Assembly (NCBI RefSeq): GCF_015163665.1
Contig: NZ_JADEUG010000007.1
Location: forward strand, 62,001 to 126,000
Direction: 5' to 3'
Source of the DNA: Xenorhabdus sp. BG5
GTDB taxonomy: Bacteria > Pseudomonadota > Gammaproteobacteria > Enterobacterales > Enterobacteriaceae
DNA length: 64,000 nucleotides
The position numbers and the translations under genes were made by a program. Shown in pieces: positions 30,968 through 41,211 of the stretch. The notes below the pieces were generated by a model. The model had not been told where the DNA came from and ran no database searches. It saw only the letters and a program-made list of their open reading frames with translations. The number at the start of each line of letters is the position of its first letter. Position 1 is the stretch's first letter.

Positions 30968-32629
30968 ATGAGTGATATTGCATTGACAATGAGCTTGCTG
31001 GCGCTATCTGCTGTATTGGGGTTATGGATAGGTAACTGGCGAATACGGGGTATTGGTCTTGGAATTGGTGGGGTTTTGTTTGGTGGGATTATAGTTGGTC
31101 ATTTTGCCCAGATGTATTCTCTGTCTCTCAGTCATGACATGCTGCATTTTATTCAGGAATTTGGCTTAATTCTTTTTGTTTATACTATTGGTATTCAAGT
31201 TGGGCCGGGCTTTTTTTCTTCCCTGCGGGTTTCTGGCCTTAAATTAAATGGTTTTGCTGTCCTGATTGTTATTATTGGTGGATTAGTTGCTGCAATTATT
31301 CACAAATTGTTTGATGTTCCTTTACCCATTATTTTAGGTATTTTTTCCGGTGCAGTGACAAATACGCCTTCTTTAGGGGCAGGGCAGCAAATTCTGGCAG
31401 ATTTAGGATCTGATCTTTCACTGGTTAGCCAAATGGGTATGGGATATGCGATGGCTTATCCTATGGGAATTTGCGGTATTTTGCTGGTTATGTGGTTGGT
31501 TCGCCTTTTTTTCAGAATCAGAATTGAACAGGAGGCTAATTCGTTTGATAACCAAAACAATCAGGGGCGAGAACTGCTCCAGACAATGAATATCGCTGTA
31601 CGTAATCCAAATTTGAATGGATTAATGATACAGGACATTCCGTTGCTTAATAATAATGATGCAGTGGTATGCTCCCGCCTAAAACGGCAGGATTTGTTGA
31701 TGGTTCCCCAGCCAACTACCGTGATTCAGAGTGAGGATCTGCTGTATCTGGTGGGGCAGCGGGAAGCGTTGAATCAAGTCAGGCTGGTCATTGGGGAAGA
31801 GGTTGCTGTTTCCTTGTTTACTGCCAGTGATATTTTTCAATCCGTCAGGGTTGTGGTGACGAATGATGAAGTATTGAGCCAGAGGCTTGGGGCGCTCAAT
31901 TTAAAACAGAAATATGATGTTGTTGTCACACGCCTTAATCGTGCAGGAATTGAACTGGTTGCCAGTAATAATGCCAGTTTACAGTTCGGCGATATCCTGA
32001 ACATTGTCGGTCGTTCTGAAGCTGTAGAAGCTGTCACAAAGCTTTTGGGTAACTCACAGCAAAAACTCCAGCAAGTTCAGATGTTGCCTGTATTTATTGG
32101 AATAGGGTTAGGGGTTTTATTAGGCTCGATTCCTCTGTTTATTCCTGGTTTTCCAGCTGCGTTACGTTTGGGATTAGCGGGAGGGCCTTTGGTTATTGCG
32201 TTAATTTTGGGACGGATTGGCACGATCGGTAAACTTTATTGGTTTATGCCTCCCAGTGCGAACCTTGCATTACGCGAACTGGGGATTGTTATGTTTCTGG
32301 CGGTGGTCGGGTTGAAATCTGGCGGTAATTTTATTAATACTCTGGTGCATGGCGAAGGGCTGGCATGGATTGGTTATGGAGCATTGATCACAATAGTCCC
32401 CCTGTTAGTTGTAAGCCTGCTGGCACGTGTTGTTATAAAAATGAATTATCTCAGCTTATGCGGGGTGCTGGCAGGTGCCATGACAGATCCTCCAGCCCTG
32501 GCTTTTGCGAATGGAATTCATAGTACCAGCGGGGCTGCGGCGTTGTCATATGCGACAGTTTATCCATTGGCAATGTTTTTAAGGATTATGTCTCCCCAAA
32601 TTTTGGCCGTTATTTTCTGGGCCTTATGA
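30968..32629 (+). CDS. yidE: AspT/YidE-type membrane transporter with two RCK_C domains
   Basis: A 553-residue protein, the same size as E. coli YidE. Five to six helices at each end are duplicated AspT/YidE repeats with the motif [17 protein letters not shown] and its mirror [14 protein letters not shown]. The centre (about 190-370) holds two TrkA-C-like ligand-binding domains (VCSRLKRQD and [11 protein letters not shown]). AspT relatives exchange aspartate and alanine; the substrate of YidE is unknown. It is followed by 288 bp before a strong terminator. Confidence 0.9.
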   Translation: MSDIALTMSLLALSAVLGLWIGNWRIRGIGLGIGGVLFGGIIVGHFAQMYSLSLSHDMLHFIQEFGLILFVYTIGIQVGPGFFSSLRVSGLKLNGFAVLIVIIGGLVAAIIHKLFDVPLPIILGIFSGAVTNTPSLGAGQQILADLGSDLSLVSQMGMGYAMAYPMGICGILLVMWLVRLFFRIRIEQEANSFDNQNNQGRELLQTMNIAVRNPNLNGLMIQDIPLLNNNDAVVCSRLKRQDLLMVPQPTTVIQSEDLLYLVGQREALNQVRLVIGEEVAVSLFTASDIFQSVRVVVTNDEVLSQRLGALNLKQKYDVVVTRLNRAGIELVASNNASLQFGDILNIVGRSEAVEAVTKLLGNSQQKLQQVQMLPVFIGIGLGVLLGSIPLFIPGFPAALRLGLAGGPLVIALILGRIGTIGKLYWFMPPSANLALRELGIVMFLAVVGLKSGGNFINTLVHGEGLAWIGYGALITIVPLLVVSLLARVVIKMNYLSLCGVLAGAMTDPPALAFANGIHSTSGAAALSYATVYPLAMFLRIMSPQILAVIFWAL

Positions 32630-32983
32630 TTTAGTTCATTAAGTATATTTGTTTGATTCATTAAATGTGCTTTAGATCACAGAATGCTACCCAATTGTCT
32701 TAATTTGGCTTCAATTTGAGATAGTAGAGGCAGTTTAAAGTAAAAAATCCCTGCTTATTCAATTCATTAGAATAATATTTTCATGGTTAAATATACGCAG
32801 TTCAGGGAAGGTATAAAAACAGGGAGTGTTTTCCTTTCCTATTGTGTGTGAAGAATTCTTTTGGGATTCTAATAACTACTGTCCTGTTCGCAGGTAAAAG
32901 TCCTCGTTATCATCTTGCTCCCTCCCCCTAAAATGAGGGAGCTTTTTTTTATTTTATTGCTAAGGGCAGATTGTGATGCAAGA
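32630..32983. other. yidE/avtA intergenic region
   Basis: 354 bp. It contains no ORF of note. Apart from the strong plus-strand terminator (32917-32950) there is a stretch of about 290 nt downstream of yidE without recognisable promoter pairs. A long 3' UTR or an unannotated small RNA ending at this terminator are both possible. Confidence 0.5.
32917..32950 (+). terminator. Strong intrinsic terminator
   Basis: GCTCCCTC (32917-32924) pairs exactly with GAGGGAGC (32935-32942), followed by eight T. It terminates rightward transcription from yidE or from an RNA inside the spacer. Confidence 0.92.
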
Positions 32984-34240
32984 TCAGTGTCCTGCTTCTT
33001 GATGTGCTATCTCAATCTCTTCAGACAGAATACGAATACCTTCTTCGATCTTCTCAATATCAGGAACATAGTTCATTCGCATACATTGATGGGCATGTGG
33101 CCAATCGTGTTCCAGTCCCGGAAAGAAGAAATGTCCCGGCACCATTAGTACTTTGCGTTTCTTCAACCGCTGATAAAGCTCTTCTGTCGTGATGGGCAAG
33201 TCTTTGAACCAGAGCCAGAGAAATATAGCCCCTTCCGGTTTATGGATAAGGCAGCGATCTTCCGATATATGGCGCCGAATGATGGTAATCACGTTATCTA
33301 CCCGCTGCTTATAAAATGGTTGAATAACATTTTGTGACAGGCGTAAGAGATCGTTGCGCTTAATCATTTCCAGGGCGATAGCCGGCCCAACACCCCCAGG
33401 AGCCAGGCTAATAATGCCATTCATATTGCTGATAGCACTAACAATTTTTTCATTAGCGATAATAATACCGCAGCGGGAACCTGGCAGGCCCAGTTTGGAC
33501 AGACTCATGCACAAAATAATATTGTGATTCCACAGCGGGGTAGCGTCGCTGAAAATAATACCAGGGAATGGCACACCGTAGGCATTGTCTATCAATAAGG
33601 GGATTTGGTGCTGTTGAGCCAGGCTATCCAGGCGCAGTAATTCTTCATCGGTGATCACGTTGCCTGTTGGGTTGGTAGGGCGAGAGACGCAAATCAGGTT
33701 AATGTCTTCGGTAATATTCAGGTGATCGAAATCGACGTGGTATTTGAATTGGCCGTTGGGCAGTAATTCAATATTCGGCTTATTAGCGACAAATAATCCT
33801 TCATCCAAACCTGAATCCGAATAGCCAATATATTCTGGAGCAAGAGGAAACAAAACACGCTTCATTGAGCCATCATCAGCGCGACCTGCCAGTAAGTTAA
33901 ACAGATAGAAAAAGGCGCTTTGGCTGCCATTAGTCAGGGCAATATTTTGCGGGTGGATGTCCCAACCGAGCTTTTCTCTTAGCTCTTGGGCCAGCGCCGT
34001 TATCAAGGTGTTTTTCCCTTGTGGCCCGTCATAATTGCATAGGGTTTCGCTTAATTGACCGTCTAACGCCATGTCAGTCAATATCTGCTGGAAATACGCA
34101 TCCATTTCCGGGATATGTGCAGGATTGCCACCGCCTAACATAATTGCACCAGGCGTTCTCAGACCTTGGTTGAGATCATTCATCAGACGGGTAATTCCCG
34201 AATCTTGTGTAAATTTGTTACCGAATTGCGAAAATTTCAT
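32984..34240 (-). CDS. avtA: Valine-pyruvate aminotransferase AvtA
   Basis: A 418-residue fold-type I PLP enzyme from ATG 34240, where it aligns with E. coli AvtA from MTFSLFGDKF onward; ATG 34282 and TTG 34306 are possible extensions. The PLP lysine lies in CMSLSKLGLPGSRCG. Substrate and cofactor regions GGGNPAHIPEM, NYDGPQGK, SRPTNPTGNV and DNAYGVPFPGI are intact. It makes alanine from valine and pyruvate (or the reverse), linking branched-chain amino acids with alanine. Ribosome site is weak at each start. Confidence 0.93.
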   Translation of the reverse strand: MKFSQFGNKFTQDSGITRLMNDLNQGLRTPGAIMLGGGNPAHIPEMDAYFQQILTDMALDGQLSETLCNYDGPQGKNTLITALAQELREKLGWDIHPQNIALTNGSQSAFFYLFNLLAGRADDGSMKRVLFPLAPEYIGYSDSGLDEGLFVANKPNIELLPNGQFKYHVDFDHLNITEDINLICVSRPTNPTGNVITDEELLRLDSLAQQHQIPLLIDNAYGVPFPGIIFSDATPLWNHNIILCMSLSKLGLPGSRCGIIIANEKIVSAISNMNGIISLAPGGVGPAIALEMIKRNDLLRLSQNVIQPFYKQRVDNVITIIRRHISEDRCLIHKPEGAIFLWLWFKDLPITTEELYQRLKKRKVLMVPGHFFFPGLEHDWPHAHQCMRMNYVPDIEKIEEGIRILSEEIEIAHQEAGH

Positions 34241-34342
34241 AGTGGCGTTTGCGTCTGTTTTTGTATGAGAAGAAAACACCATACTCTGCTCATTACTAGG
34301 GTGCAATGGGGTAAAAGTGGTATTTCTGCTTATTTTTATACA

Positions 34343-34942
34343 TTAATTTAAATTTTTCATTACAGTAACCGATTTTCGACACAAACAATTTACGAGGTGA
34401 TCATTTACCAGGCCCGCTGCTTGCATAAACGCATAACAAGTGGTACTGCCAATAAATTTAAATCCCCGTTTTTTCAGTGCCTTTGCCAGTGCATCGGAAG
34501 TTGCAGTTTTGGCAGGAATTTCTGATAAATCTTGCCAGTGATTAATTTGTGGAGAGTTATCAACGAAACGCCAGATAAAAGCGCTGAAATCTTCACCTTG
34601 TTCAGCCATTTTTAGGTAAGCGCGGGCATTGTGAATAATGGCATTGATTTTGCTACGATTACGCACGATAGTTGGTTCTTCCATCAGTCTTCCAACGTCT
34701 GTTTCATCCATTTTGGCTATTTTGACCGGATCAAAATGATGAAAACATTTTCTATACCCTTCCCGTTTTTTCAGGATAGTGAACCATGACAAACCCGCTT
34801 GTTGTCCTTCCAGACAAATCAGTTCAAAAAGTTGTTGGCTATCTCTTAAAGGGGTGCCCCATTCGTTGTCGTGATAGGCCAGATAATCAGAGTCGGATGT
34901 TACCCAACCGCAGCGCGTTATTTCCTTGCTCATGAACTGCAC
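34343..34942 (-). CDS. tag: 3-methyladenine DNA glycosylase I (Tag)
   Basis: A 199-residue DNA repair enzyme that matches E. coli Tag (187): CGWVTSDSDYLAYHDNEWGTPLRD, FELICLEGQQAGLSWFTILKKRE and LKKRGFKFIGSTTCYAFMQAAGLVNDH. It excises 3-methyladenine from alkylated DNA. The zinc ligands of Tag (a cysteine near the start and histidines and a cysteine late in the chain) are present in CGW, HDNEW, NDHLVNCLC. GTG 34942 follows GAGGTAA closely; ATG 34933 is an alternative start. Confidence 0.93.
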   Translation of the reverse strand: MQFMSKEITRCGWVTSDSDYLAYHDNEWGTPLRDSQQLFELICLEGQQAGLSWFTILKKREGYRKCFHHFDPVKIAKMDETDVGRLMEEPTIVRNRSKINAIIHNARAYLKMAEQGEDFSAFIWRFVDNSPQINHWQDLSEIPAKTATSDALAKALKKRGFKFIGSTTCYAFMQAAGLVNDHLVNCLCRKSVTVMKNLN

Positions 34943-35126
34943 TTACCTCAGATAATAGTTGATAATGACATCAATGTTAGCTGTATAAATATACAAGTAA
35001 AGAGACCTGCATAAGATTTTTTTATACTGCGATAAAATTGGGGGTGATCAGTGCTGTATATCTTACGTCCAAAGGGTATACTGGCCTCTTTCGTTTAAAT
35101 TCATATGCATCGCGTGCGGGTTCAAC

Positions 35127-36035
35127 ATGCAAAAGTTTGATACCAAAACCTTCCAGGGGCTCATCCTGACACTACAGGATTACTGGGCGCGTCAAGGCTG
35201 TACCATTGTCCAACCACTGGATATGGAAGTCGGCGCAGGAACCTCTCATCCTATTACCTGTCTGCGTGCTTTGGGACCAGAGCCTATTGCAGCAGCTTAT
35301 GTGCAACCTTCTCGTCGTCCAACTGACGGTCGTTATGGTGAAAACCCAAACCGTCTCCAGCACTACTATCAATTTCAGGTTATCATCAAGCCATCTCCAG
35401 ATAACATTCAGGAGCTCTATCTGGGTTCCTTGAAAGCGTTAGGACTCGATCCGACTGTTCATGATATCCGCTTTGTTGAAGATAACTGGGAGAACCCAAC
35501 TTTAGGCGCTTGGGGACTGGGCTGGGAAGTCTGGCTGAATGGTATGGAAGTGACTCAGTTTACTTACTTCCAGCAGGTTGGTGGTCTTGAATGTAAGCCC
35601 GTGACTGGCGAGATTACTTACGGGTTGGAACGTCTTGCGATGTATATTCAAGGCGTGGATAGCGTTTACGATCTGGTATGGAGTGATGGCCCGTTGGGTA
35701 AAACCACCTATGGTGACATTTACCACCAGAATGAGGTTGAACAGTCTACTTACAACTTCGAGCACGCCGATGTGGATTTTCTGTTTACCTGCTTTGAGCA
35801 ATACGAAAAAGAGGCACAGGAATTACTGGCGCTGGAAACTCCGCTGCCATTGCCGGCTTATGAGCGCATTTTAAAGGCGGGTCACACCTTCAATTTGCTG
35901 GATGCCCGCAAAGCGATTTCTGTGACTGAACGTCAGCGCTATATCCTGCGCATCCGTACCCTGACTAAAGCGGTTGCTGAAGCTTATTATGCCTCCCGCG
36001 AGGCGCTTGGCTTCCCTATGTGTAACAAGAAATAA
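35127..36035 (+). CDS. glyQ: Glycyl-tRNA synthetase alpha subunit
   Basis: A 302-residue subunit of the (alpha-beta)2 class II synthetase, close to E. coli GlyQ (303). It starts [23 protein letters not shown] and carries class II motif 2/3 segments ([36 protein letters not shown]). It activates glycine and charges tRNA-Gly together with GlyS. It lies 9 bp before glyS, and the pair is cotranscribed. Confidence 0.97.
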   Translation: MQKFDTKTFQGLILTLQDYWARQGCTIVQPLDMEVGAGTSHPITCLRALGPEPIAAAYVQPSRRPTDGRYGENPNRLQHYYQFQVIIKPSPDNIQELYLGSLKALGLDPTVHDIRFVEDNWENPTLGAWGLGWEVWLNGMEVTQFTYFQQVGGLECKPVTGEITYGLERLAMYIQGVDSVYDLVWSDGPLGKTTYGDIYHQNEVEQSTYNFEHADVDFLFTCFEQYEKEAQELLALETPLPLPAYERILKAGHTFNLLDARKAISVTERQRYILRIRTLTKAVAEAYYASREALGFPMCNKK

Positions 36036-36044
36036 GAGGCCATC

Positions 36045-38114
36045 ATGATTCAACAGACTTTCCTTGTGGAAATCGGCACAGAAGAGTTGCCACCAAAGGC
36101 ACTGCGTTCATTGGCTGAGTCTTTTGCGGCCAATTTTGCAGCCGAACTGAATAATGCCAATCTGGGTCATGGTGAAGTTAGCTGGTTTGCGGCTCCTCGT
36201 CGTTTGGCGCTGAAAGTCGCCAATTTGGCGGCAGCACAGGCTGATCGTGAAGTTGAAAAGCGTGGCCCTGCGATTGCTCAGGCGTTCGATGCAGAAGGTA
36301 AACCAACCAAAGCCGCAGAAGGTTGGGCGCGTGGTTGCGGTATCACCGTTGATCAGGCTGAACGCATGGTAACGGATAAAGGGGAATGGCTGCTTTATCG
36401 TGCTCAAGTTAAAGGCCGCGAAGCAAAAGCGCTGCTGGCGGACATGGTGAGCAATTCTCTGAGTAAGTTGCCGATCCCTAAGTTGATGCGTTGGGGCGAT
36501 AAACAGACTCAGTTTGTGCGTCCGGTACATACAGTCACTATGCTGCTGGATAGTGAAGTGGTTGAAGGCGAAATTCTGGGGATTCAATCGGATCGCATCA
36601 TTCGTGGTCACCGTTTTATGGGTGAGGCGGAATTTACCCTTGAGAATGCACAGCAGTATCCCGCTATTTTGCAGGAGCGTGGTCGGGTTATCGCGGATTA
36701 CGAAGCACGTAAGGCGATGATCAAGCGTGATGCCGAACAGGCTGCCATGCAGCTTGGTGGTGTAGCGGATCTGAGCGACAGTTTGTTGGAAGAAGTGGCT
36801 TCGCTGGTGGAATGGCCGGTTGTACTGACGGCGAAATTCGAAGAAAAATTCCTGCAAGTTCCTGCTGAAGCGTTGGTTTATACCATGAAAGGTGACCAGA
36901 AATATTTTCCGGTTTACGACAAGGCCGGCAAATTGATGGCGAACTTTATTTTTGTCACCAATATTGAATCTTCTGATCCTCAGCAAATTATTTCAGGTAA
37001 TGAAAAAGTGGTTCGCCCACGTCTGGCGGATGCGGAATTCTTCTTCAAGACTGACCGTAAGCAGCGTTTGGAAGACAACTTGCCGCGTTTGGAAACCGTG
37101 TTGTTCCAGAAACAATTGGGCACCTTGCGTGACAAAACAGATCGTATTCAAGCCTTGGCTGGTTGGATTGCGGAAAAAATCGGTGCAGATGTCAATCATG
37201 CGACTCGTGCGGGGCTATTGTCCAAATGTGACCTGATGACCAACATGGTGTTTGAATTCACCGACACGCAGGGCGTGATGGGAATGCACTATGCGCGTCA
37301 TGATGGGGAAGCCGAAGATGTGGCACTGGCACTGAACGAGCAGTATCAGCCACGTTTCTCTGGTGATGCATTGCCATCAACAGGGGTTTCCTGTGCCGTT
37401 GCCATTGCAGATAAAATGGATACTTTGGCTGGGATCTTCGGGATTGGTCAGCATCCGAAAGGGGATAAAGACCCGTTCGCTTTGCGCCGTGCGGCCCTGG
37501 GTGTTCTGCGCATTATCGTTGAGAAGAAATTGCCTCTTGACCTCCAGACATTGGTAGAAGAAGCGGTGCGTCTGTATGGCGACAAGCTGACCAACGAAAA
37601 AGTAGTGGATGATGTGGTTGAGTTTATGCTTGGTCGCTTCCGCGCCTGGTATCAAGAGCTGGGGTATAGCGTTGATACTATTCAGGCGGTATTGGCGCGT
37701 CGTCCGACTCAACCGGCGGATTTTGATGCCCGTATGCAAGCAGTTACCCATTTCCGCACCTTGGATGCAGCCGTTTCTTTGGCAGCGGCCAATAAGCGCG
37801 TTTCCAACATTCTGGCGAAATCAGCAGAACCGTTGAATGACACTGTCCTTGCTTCCGTATTGAAAGCAGCAGAAGAGATCCAACTGGCGACACACTTGGT
37901 GGTGTTGAAAGAAAAACTGGCTCCTTTGTTTGCCGAAGGCAACTATCAGGAGGCGTTGGTTGAATTGGCTTCCCTGCGTGAAGTGGTGGATGCGTTCTTC
38001 GACAATGTGATGGTTATGGATGAAGACAGCCAAGTCAGGGTCAATCGCTTGACGCTATTAAGTGAATTGCGTGACCTGTTCTTGCGTGTGGCCGATATTT
38101 CCCTGCTCCAGTAA
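36045..38114 (+). CDS. glyS: Glycyl-tRNA synthetase beta subunit
   Basis: A 689-residue subunit of the same length as in E. coli. It begins [23 protein letters not shown] and has the family's [38 protein letters not shown] and [20 protein letters not shown] motifs and a C-terminal anticodon-binding DALR-like region. The beta subunit binds tRNA-Gly. The last codons fall 106 bp before the tRNA-Pro gene. Confidence 0.97.
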   Translation: MIQQTFLVEIGTEELPPKALRSLAESFAANFAAELNNANLGHGEVSWFAAPRRLALKVANLAAAQADREVEKRGPAIAQAFDAEGKPTKAAEGWARGCGITVDQAERMVTDKGEWLLYRAQVKGREAKALLADMVSNSLSKLPIPKLMRWGDKQTQFVRPVHTVTMLLDSEVVEGEILGIQSDRIIRGHRFMGEAEFTLENAQQYPAILQERGRVIADYEARKAMIKRDAEQAAMQLGGVADLSDSLLEEVASLVEWPVVLTAKFEEKFLQVPAEALVYTMKGDQKYFPVYDKAGKLMANFIFVTNIESSDPQQIISGNEKVVRPRLADAEFFFKTDRKQRLEDNLPRLETVLFQKQLGTLRDKTDRIQALAGWIAEKIGADVNHATRAGLLSKCDLMTNMVFEFTDTQGVMGMHYARHDGEAEDVALALNEQYQPRFSGDALPSTGVSCAVAIADKMDTLAGIFGIGQHPKGDKDPFALRRAALGVLRIIVEKKLPLDLQTLVEEAVRLYGDKLTNEKVVDDVVEFMLGRFRAWYQELGYSVDTIQAVLARRPTQPADFDARMQAVTHFRTLDAAVSLAAANKRVSNILAKSAEPLNDTVLASVLKAAEEIQLATHLVVLKEKLAPLFAEGNYQEALVELASLREVVDAFFDNVMVMDEDSQVRVNRLTLLSELRDLFLRVADISLLQ

Positions 38115-38219
38115 TATCGGCCACAACAGCCATGTTGGATGGTTTATCATCAAACAATCACTTATCTTGAAAAAGGTATTGACGGTTTGTGGCTCTGGCA
38201 GTAAGATGCGCTTCGTTTT

Positions 38220-38296
38220 CGGCGAGTAGCGCAGCTTGGTAGCGCAACTGGTTTGGGACCAGTGGGTCGGAGGTTCGAATCCTCTCTCGCCGACCA
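38220..38296 (+). tRNA. proM: tRNA-Pro (anticodon UGG)
   Basis: 77 nt including an encoded CCA. The acceptor stem CGGCGAG pairs with CTCGCCG. The anticodon stem ACTGG/CCAGT carries loop TTTGGGA, giving anticodon TGG. The T arm includes GGTTCGAATCC. A terminator follows within 11 nt. The gene symbol is by analogy to the E. coli tRNA-Pro(UGG). Confidence 0.96.
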
Positions 38297-38306
38297 GCAT
38301 CTATAG

Positions 38307-38335
38307 AACCCTGCTCTTATGAGCGGGGTTTTTTC
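38307..38335 (+). terminator. Terminator after tRNA-Pro
   Basis: AACCCTGCTC-TTAT-GAGCGGGGTT, one G-T wobble in a 10-bp stem, followed by TTTTCTT. It closes the tRNA-Pro transcript. Confidence 0.88.
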
Positions 38336-38390
38336 TTATATATCAAATAAATATATATTAACTAAAATAGTTTACTATTTTCTCACAAGT

Positions 38391-38777
38391 CTACAGTCGG
38401 GCATTAATGATTCGAATGCCATATTCCGAAAAGACAGTGTCAGCAGAAACCAGTGTTAACCCTTCCATTTGAGATTGTACAATGAGCATCCTATCAAAAG
38501 GATCTCCATGATGACGTGGTAAATCACCCGCACTTTCTGCATGAGCATGTGTTATTGATAAAGGAATAAAATTATTTTTTTCCAAGATAATATCGAAATC
38601 AGCATTGAACTTTAGTTTTCCCAATGCACGTTTTATCGAAATTTCCCAAGGTGTCACTGCGCTGACAAATACGCTATTTGTCCCTTTACTGAGTATACTT
38701 CTTGTCATTTTGCCTAAAGAGGGATCATCCGTTATCCACCAGATCAGCGTGTGGGTATCTAATAAAAGCCGTTTCAT
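38391..38777 (-). CDS. PIN-domain toxin (VapC-like)
   Basis: A 128-residue PIN-domain RNase with the acidic residues in expected places: D7 (LLLDTHTLIW), E45 (PWEISIKRALGKL), D92/D95 (HHGDPFDRMLI), D113 (VSADTVF). PIN toxins cut tRNA or other RNA when freed from the antitoxin. Its start overlaps the antitoxin stop by 4 bp. The gene ends 95 bp after the tRNA-Pro gene. Confidence 0.92.
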   Translation of the reverse strand: MKRLLLDTHTLIWWITDDPSLGKMTRSILSKGTNSVFVSAVTPWEISIKRALGKLKFNADFDIILEKNNFIPLSITHAHAESAGDLPRHHGDPFDRMLIVQSQMEGLTLVSADTVFSEYGIRIINARL

Positions 38778-39007
38778 AAAGATCCTTCAAACATTTCCTG
38801 TATATCGTGATCAGCTTCGTAAAATGGTTCATCTATGCTGACAGTATTTTCGAATCCTCCAGGTATTCTATCTGATTGATTAATAGGGACTAGCTGGACA
38901 TAAGGTTTTCCAGATTTAGCAATAATAACAATTTCACCATCAACAGCTTTATCTGCCAGTTGGCTCAAGTGTGTTTTCGCCTCGTGCATATTGGCTTGAA
39001 TAGTCAT
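38774..39007 (-). CDS. Phd/YefM-family antitoxin
   Basis: This 77-residue protein has the Phd signature MTIQANMHEAKTHLSQLADKAVDGEIVIIAKSGKPYVQLVP, and a variable C-terminal toxin-binding tail. ATG 39007 has a GGAGAG site. It neutralises the PIN toxin encoded in the next overlapping frame and probably autorepresses through two tandem palindromes directly upstream (39020-39036). Confidence 0.92.
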   Translation of the reverse strand: MTIQANMHEAKTHLSQLADKAVDGEIVIIAKSGKPYVQLVPINQSDRIPGGFENTVSIDEPFYEADHDIQEMFEGSL

Positions 39008-39019
39008 GCTTTCTCTCCA

Positions 39020-39036
39020 TTAGCTAAGTTAGCTAA
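39020..39036 (-). promoter_or_regulatory. Tandem palindromic operator of the Phd/PIN operon
   Basis: Two perfect TTAGCTAA palindromes (39020-39027 and 39029-39036), separated by one base and starting 12 bp before the antitoxin ATG. A -10-like TACAAT lies just upstream on the minus strand. Spacing and location suit a Phd-dimer operator that can bind cooperatively. Confidence 0.72.
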
Positions 39037-39458
39037 GGTTATATTGTAGCCAATTTTGAGCAAAATATCATCACTAATGTTCATCTAAGTAATATATTGG
39101 TAATTTCAGAAAGAAACTGGGCATAAGGAATAATTATTTTTCTCTATTTATTATGCTGTTATAAATTCCCACCCTTTCATAAGCCATGCTGCTTATTGTT
39201 TGACCATTCGGTCACAAATTCAAAATTATCATCACCAGAGATTAATTCTTATTATTTGCTTAATTTTTAGTTATTTTGTCTATTTCACGTGCTTCTTGTC
39301 ATGTTTTTTAACCATGGTTGTTAATAATTCTTTTCTTTTGTGTTTTTCTTATGTTTCTGGTGTTGTGTTTGATGATGTTGACGCCAGGCATAACAATTGA
39401 TTAATTGATAAGCGAAAAACAATAAAACAAGCTAAATATCACAAACGGGGTTCAAGTA
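39037..39458. other. Long 5' region of dppA
   Basis: About 420 bp with no gene called. A possible promoter is TTGACC (39200-39205), 18 bp, AATTAT. Its -35 overlaps a small palindrome, TGACC-ATTC-GGTCA (39201-39214). The DNA immediately before dppA is rich in A and C (AACAATAAAACAAG, ATCACAAAC), as in enteric dppA leaders targeted by the GcvB small RNA; pairing here has not been tested. Confidence 0.4.
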
Positions 39459-41069
39459 ATGACAATTTCCAAGAAAAAACAGTTCAGTTTGCTAAAACTG
39501 GGTGTCGGTTTTGTCGCACTGGCTGTGACAGCTAGCATTCAAGCAAAAACGTTGGTTTACTGCTCTGAAGGCTCTCCTGAAGGTTTCAACCCACAGTTAT
39601 TCACTTCTGGTACAACTTATGATGCAACTTCCAGACCGATTTATAATCGGTTGGTGGATTTTAAAGCAGGTACAACTAACGTCATTCCAAGTCTGGCCGA
39701 AAGCTGGGATGTGAGTGACGATGGTCAGGTTTATACCTTCCACTTGCGCAAAGGAGTGAAGTGGCATAGCAATAAGGAATTCAAACCTACCCGTGATTTT
39801 AATGCTGATGATGTGATTTTTACTTTTATGCGCCAGAAAGATAAAAATCATCCGTACCATCAGGTGTCGGGGGGCAGCTATGAATATTTCATCGGTATGG
39901 ATATGGGGAATATCATCAGCAAAATAGAAAAAGTCGATGATTATACCGTTCGCTTTGTCCTGTCACGCCCTGAAGCACCTTTTATCGCTAATCTGGCGAT
40001 GGATTTTGCTTCTATTCTGTCCAAGGAGTACGCTGATGTGATGATGAAAGCGGGAACGCCTGAGAAAGTTGACCTGAATCCAATTGGTACAGGTCCATTC
40101 CAACTCGTGCAATACCAAAAAGACTCCCGAATTCTCTATAAGGCATTTAAAGATTATTGGGAAGGGCCAGCAAAAATCGACCGCCTAGTTTTTTCTATTA
40201 CGCCTGATGCTTCGGTACGTTATGCAAAATTACAGAAAAACGAATGTCAGGTTATGCCGTATCCCAATCCTGCGGATATATCCCGCATGAAGCAGGATAA
40301 AAATATTGTCTTGACGGAACAGGCTGGTTTGAATGTGGGATATCTTTCTTTCAATGTCACCAAGCCGCCAATGGATAGCGTGAAAGTGCGTCAGGCATTG
40401 GCGATGGCAGTGAATAAAGATGCCATCATTGACGCTGTCTATCAGGGCGCTGGGCAGAAAGCGAAGAACCTGATCCCGCCTACCATGTGGGGCTATAACA
40501 CAGATATCAAAGACTACTCTTATGATCCCGCCAAGGCTAAGGAATTGTTGAAAGAAGCCGGCTTCCCGAATGGTTTCGAAACCGATCTGTGGGCGATGCC
40601 AGTACAGCGTCCATATAATCCGAATGCCCGTCGTATGGCGGAAATGATTCAGGCTGATTGGGCGAAAATTGGTGTCAAAGCTAAGATTGTCAGCTATGAA
40701 TGGGGTGAATACCTGAAACGAGCCAAAGATGGTGAATCGCAGACTGTTTTGTTTGGGTGGACAGGAGACAATGGTGACCCTGATAACTTCTTCGGAACCC
40801 TGTTTAGTTGTGCCGCTAAAGAGAAAGGTTCTAACTATTCAAAATGGTGTTACAAACCCTTTGAGGATGCTATCCAACCCGCGCGTACAACTGCTGACGT
40901 TAACAAGCGTACAGAACTTTATAAGCAAGCGCAGGTTGTCATGCATGAACAAGTTCCTGCGTTGATCATTGCCCATTCCACGGTTTATGAACCAGTTCGT
41001 AAAGAAGTGAAAGGATATGTGGTTGATCCACTAGGCAGACATCTTTTCTATGACGTTGATCTCAAATAA
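39459..41069 (+). CDS. dppA: Periplasmic dipeptide-binding protein DppA
   Basis: A 536-residue solute-binding protein of the SBP family 5 (E. coli 535). A signal peptide of about 29 residues ends in SIQAKT. The mature protein starts [26 protein letters not shown], as in DppA. It captures dipeptides in the periplasm for DppBCDF and can also bind haem in E. coli. The ATG follows a GGGG site. It is separated from dppB by 142 bp containing a strong hairpin, suggesting higher expression of the binding protein than of the membrane subunits. Confidence 0.97.
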   Translation: MTISKKKQFSLLKLGVGFVALAVTASIQAKTLVYCSEGSPEGFNPQLFTSGTTYDATSRPIYNRLVDFKAGTTNVIPSLAESWDVSDDGQVYTFHLRKGVKWHSNKEFKPTRDFNADDVIFTFMRQKDKNHPYHQVSGGSYEYFIGMDMGNIISKIEKVDDYTVRFVLSRPEAPFIANLAMDFASILSKEYADVMMKAGTPEKVDLNPIGTGPFQLVQYQKDSRILYKAFKDYWEGPAKIDRLVFSITPDASVRYAKLQKNECQVMPYPNPADISRMKQDKNIVLTEQAGLNVGYLSFNVTKPPMDSVKVRQALAMAVNKDAIIDAVYQGAGQKAKNLIPPTMWGYNTDIKDYSYDPAKAKELLKEAGFPNGFETDLWAMPVQRPYNPNARRMAEMIQADWAKIGVKAKIVSYEWGEYLKRAKDGESQTVLFGWTGDNGDPDNFFGTLFSCAAKEKGSNYSKWCYKPFEDAIQPARTTADVNKRTELYKQAQVVMHEQVPALIIAHSTVYEPVRKEVKGYVVDPLGRHLFYDVDLK

Positions 41070-41094
41070 TTCTTGCTGTTGAGCTGTTGTGATT

Positions 41095-41127
41095 AACCAT
41101 CCCCCAGAACTTTCTGTGGGGATGGTT
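41095..41127 (+). other. Hairpin between dppA and dppB
   Basis: AACCATCCCC (41095-41104) pairs exactly with GGGGATGGTT (41118-41127), with CAGA/TCTG-like pairing in the loop. It is followed by TTCGCTTC, not a clean T-run. It probably protects or partly terminates the dppA message. Confidence 0.72.
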
Positions 41128-41211
41128 TCGCTTCTCTGATGGGTAAGTCGACTCTGTAGACACCAAGCGGTCCGAAGAGCCGCACTGGTATTTAAAAAGG
41201 GAACTCAGGAT

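Noticed and set aside
38274-38859. 11-bp direct repeat TTCGAATCCTC in the tRNA-Pro T arm (38274-38284) and in the antitoxin gene (38849-38859), as a possible att pair
   Set aside because: Too short, the second copy is inside the coding frame of the antitoxin, and no integrase is present.
39200-39400. 66-codon hydrophobic frame upstream of dppA
   Set aside because: It starts at a TTG without a ribosome site, lies in the dppA 5' region and resembles no known leader peptide.
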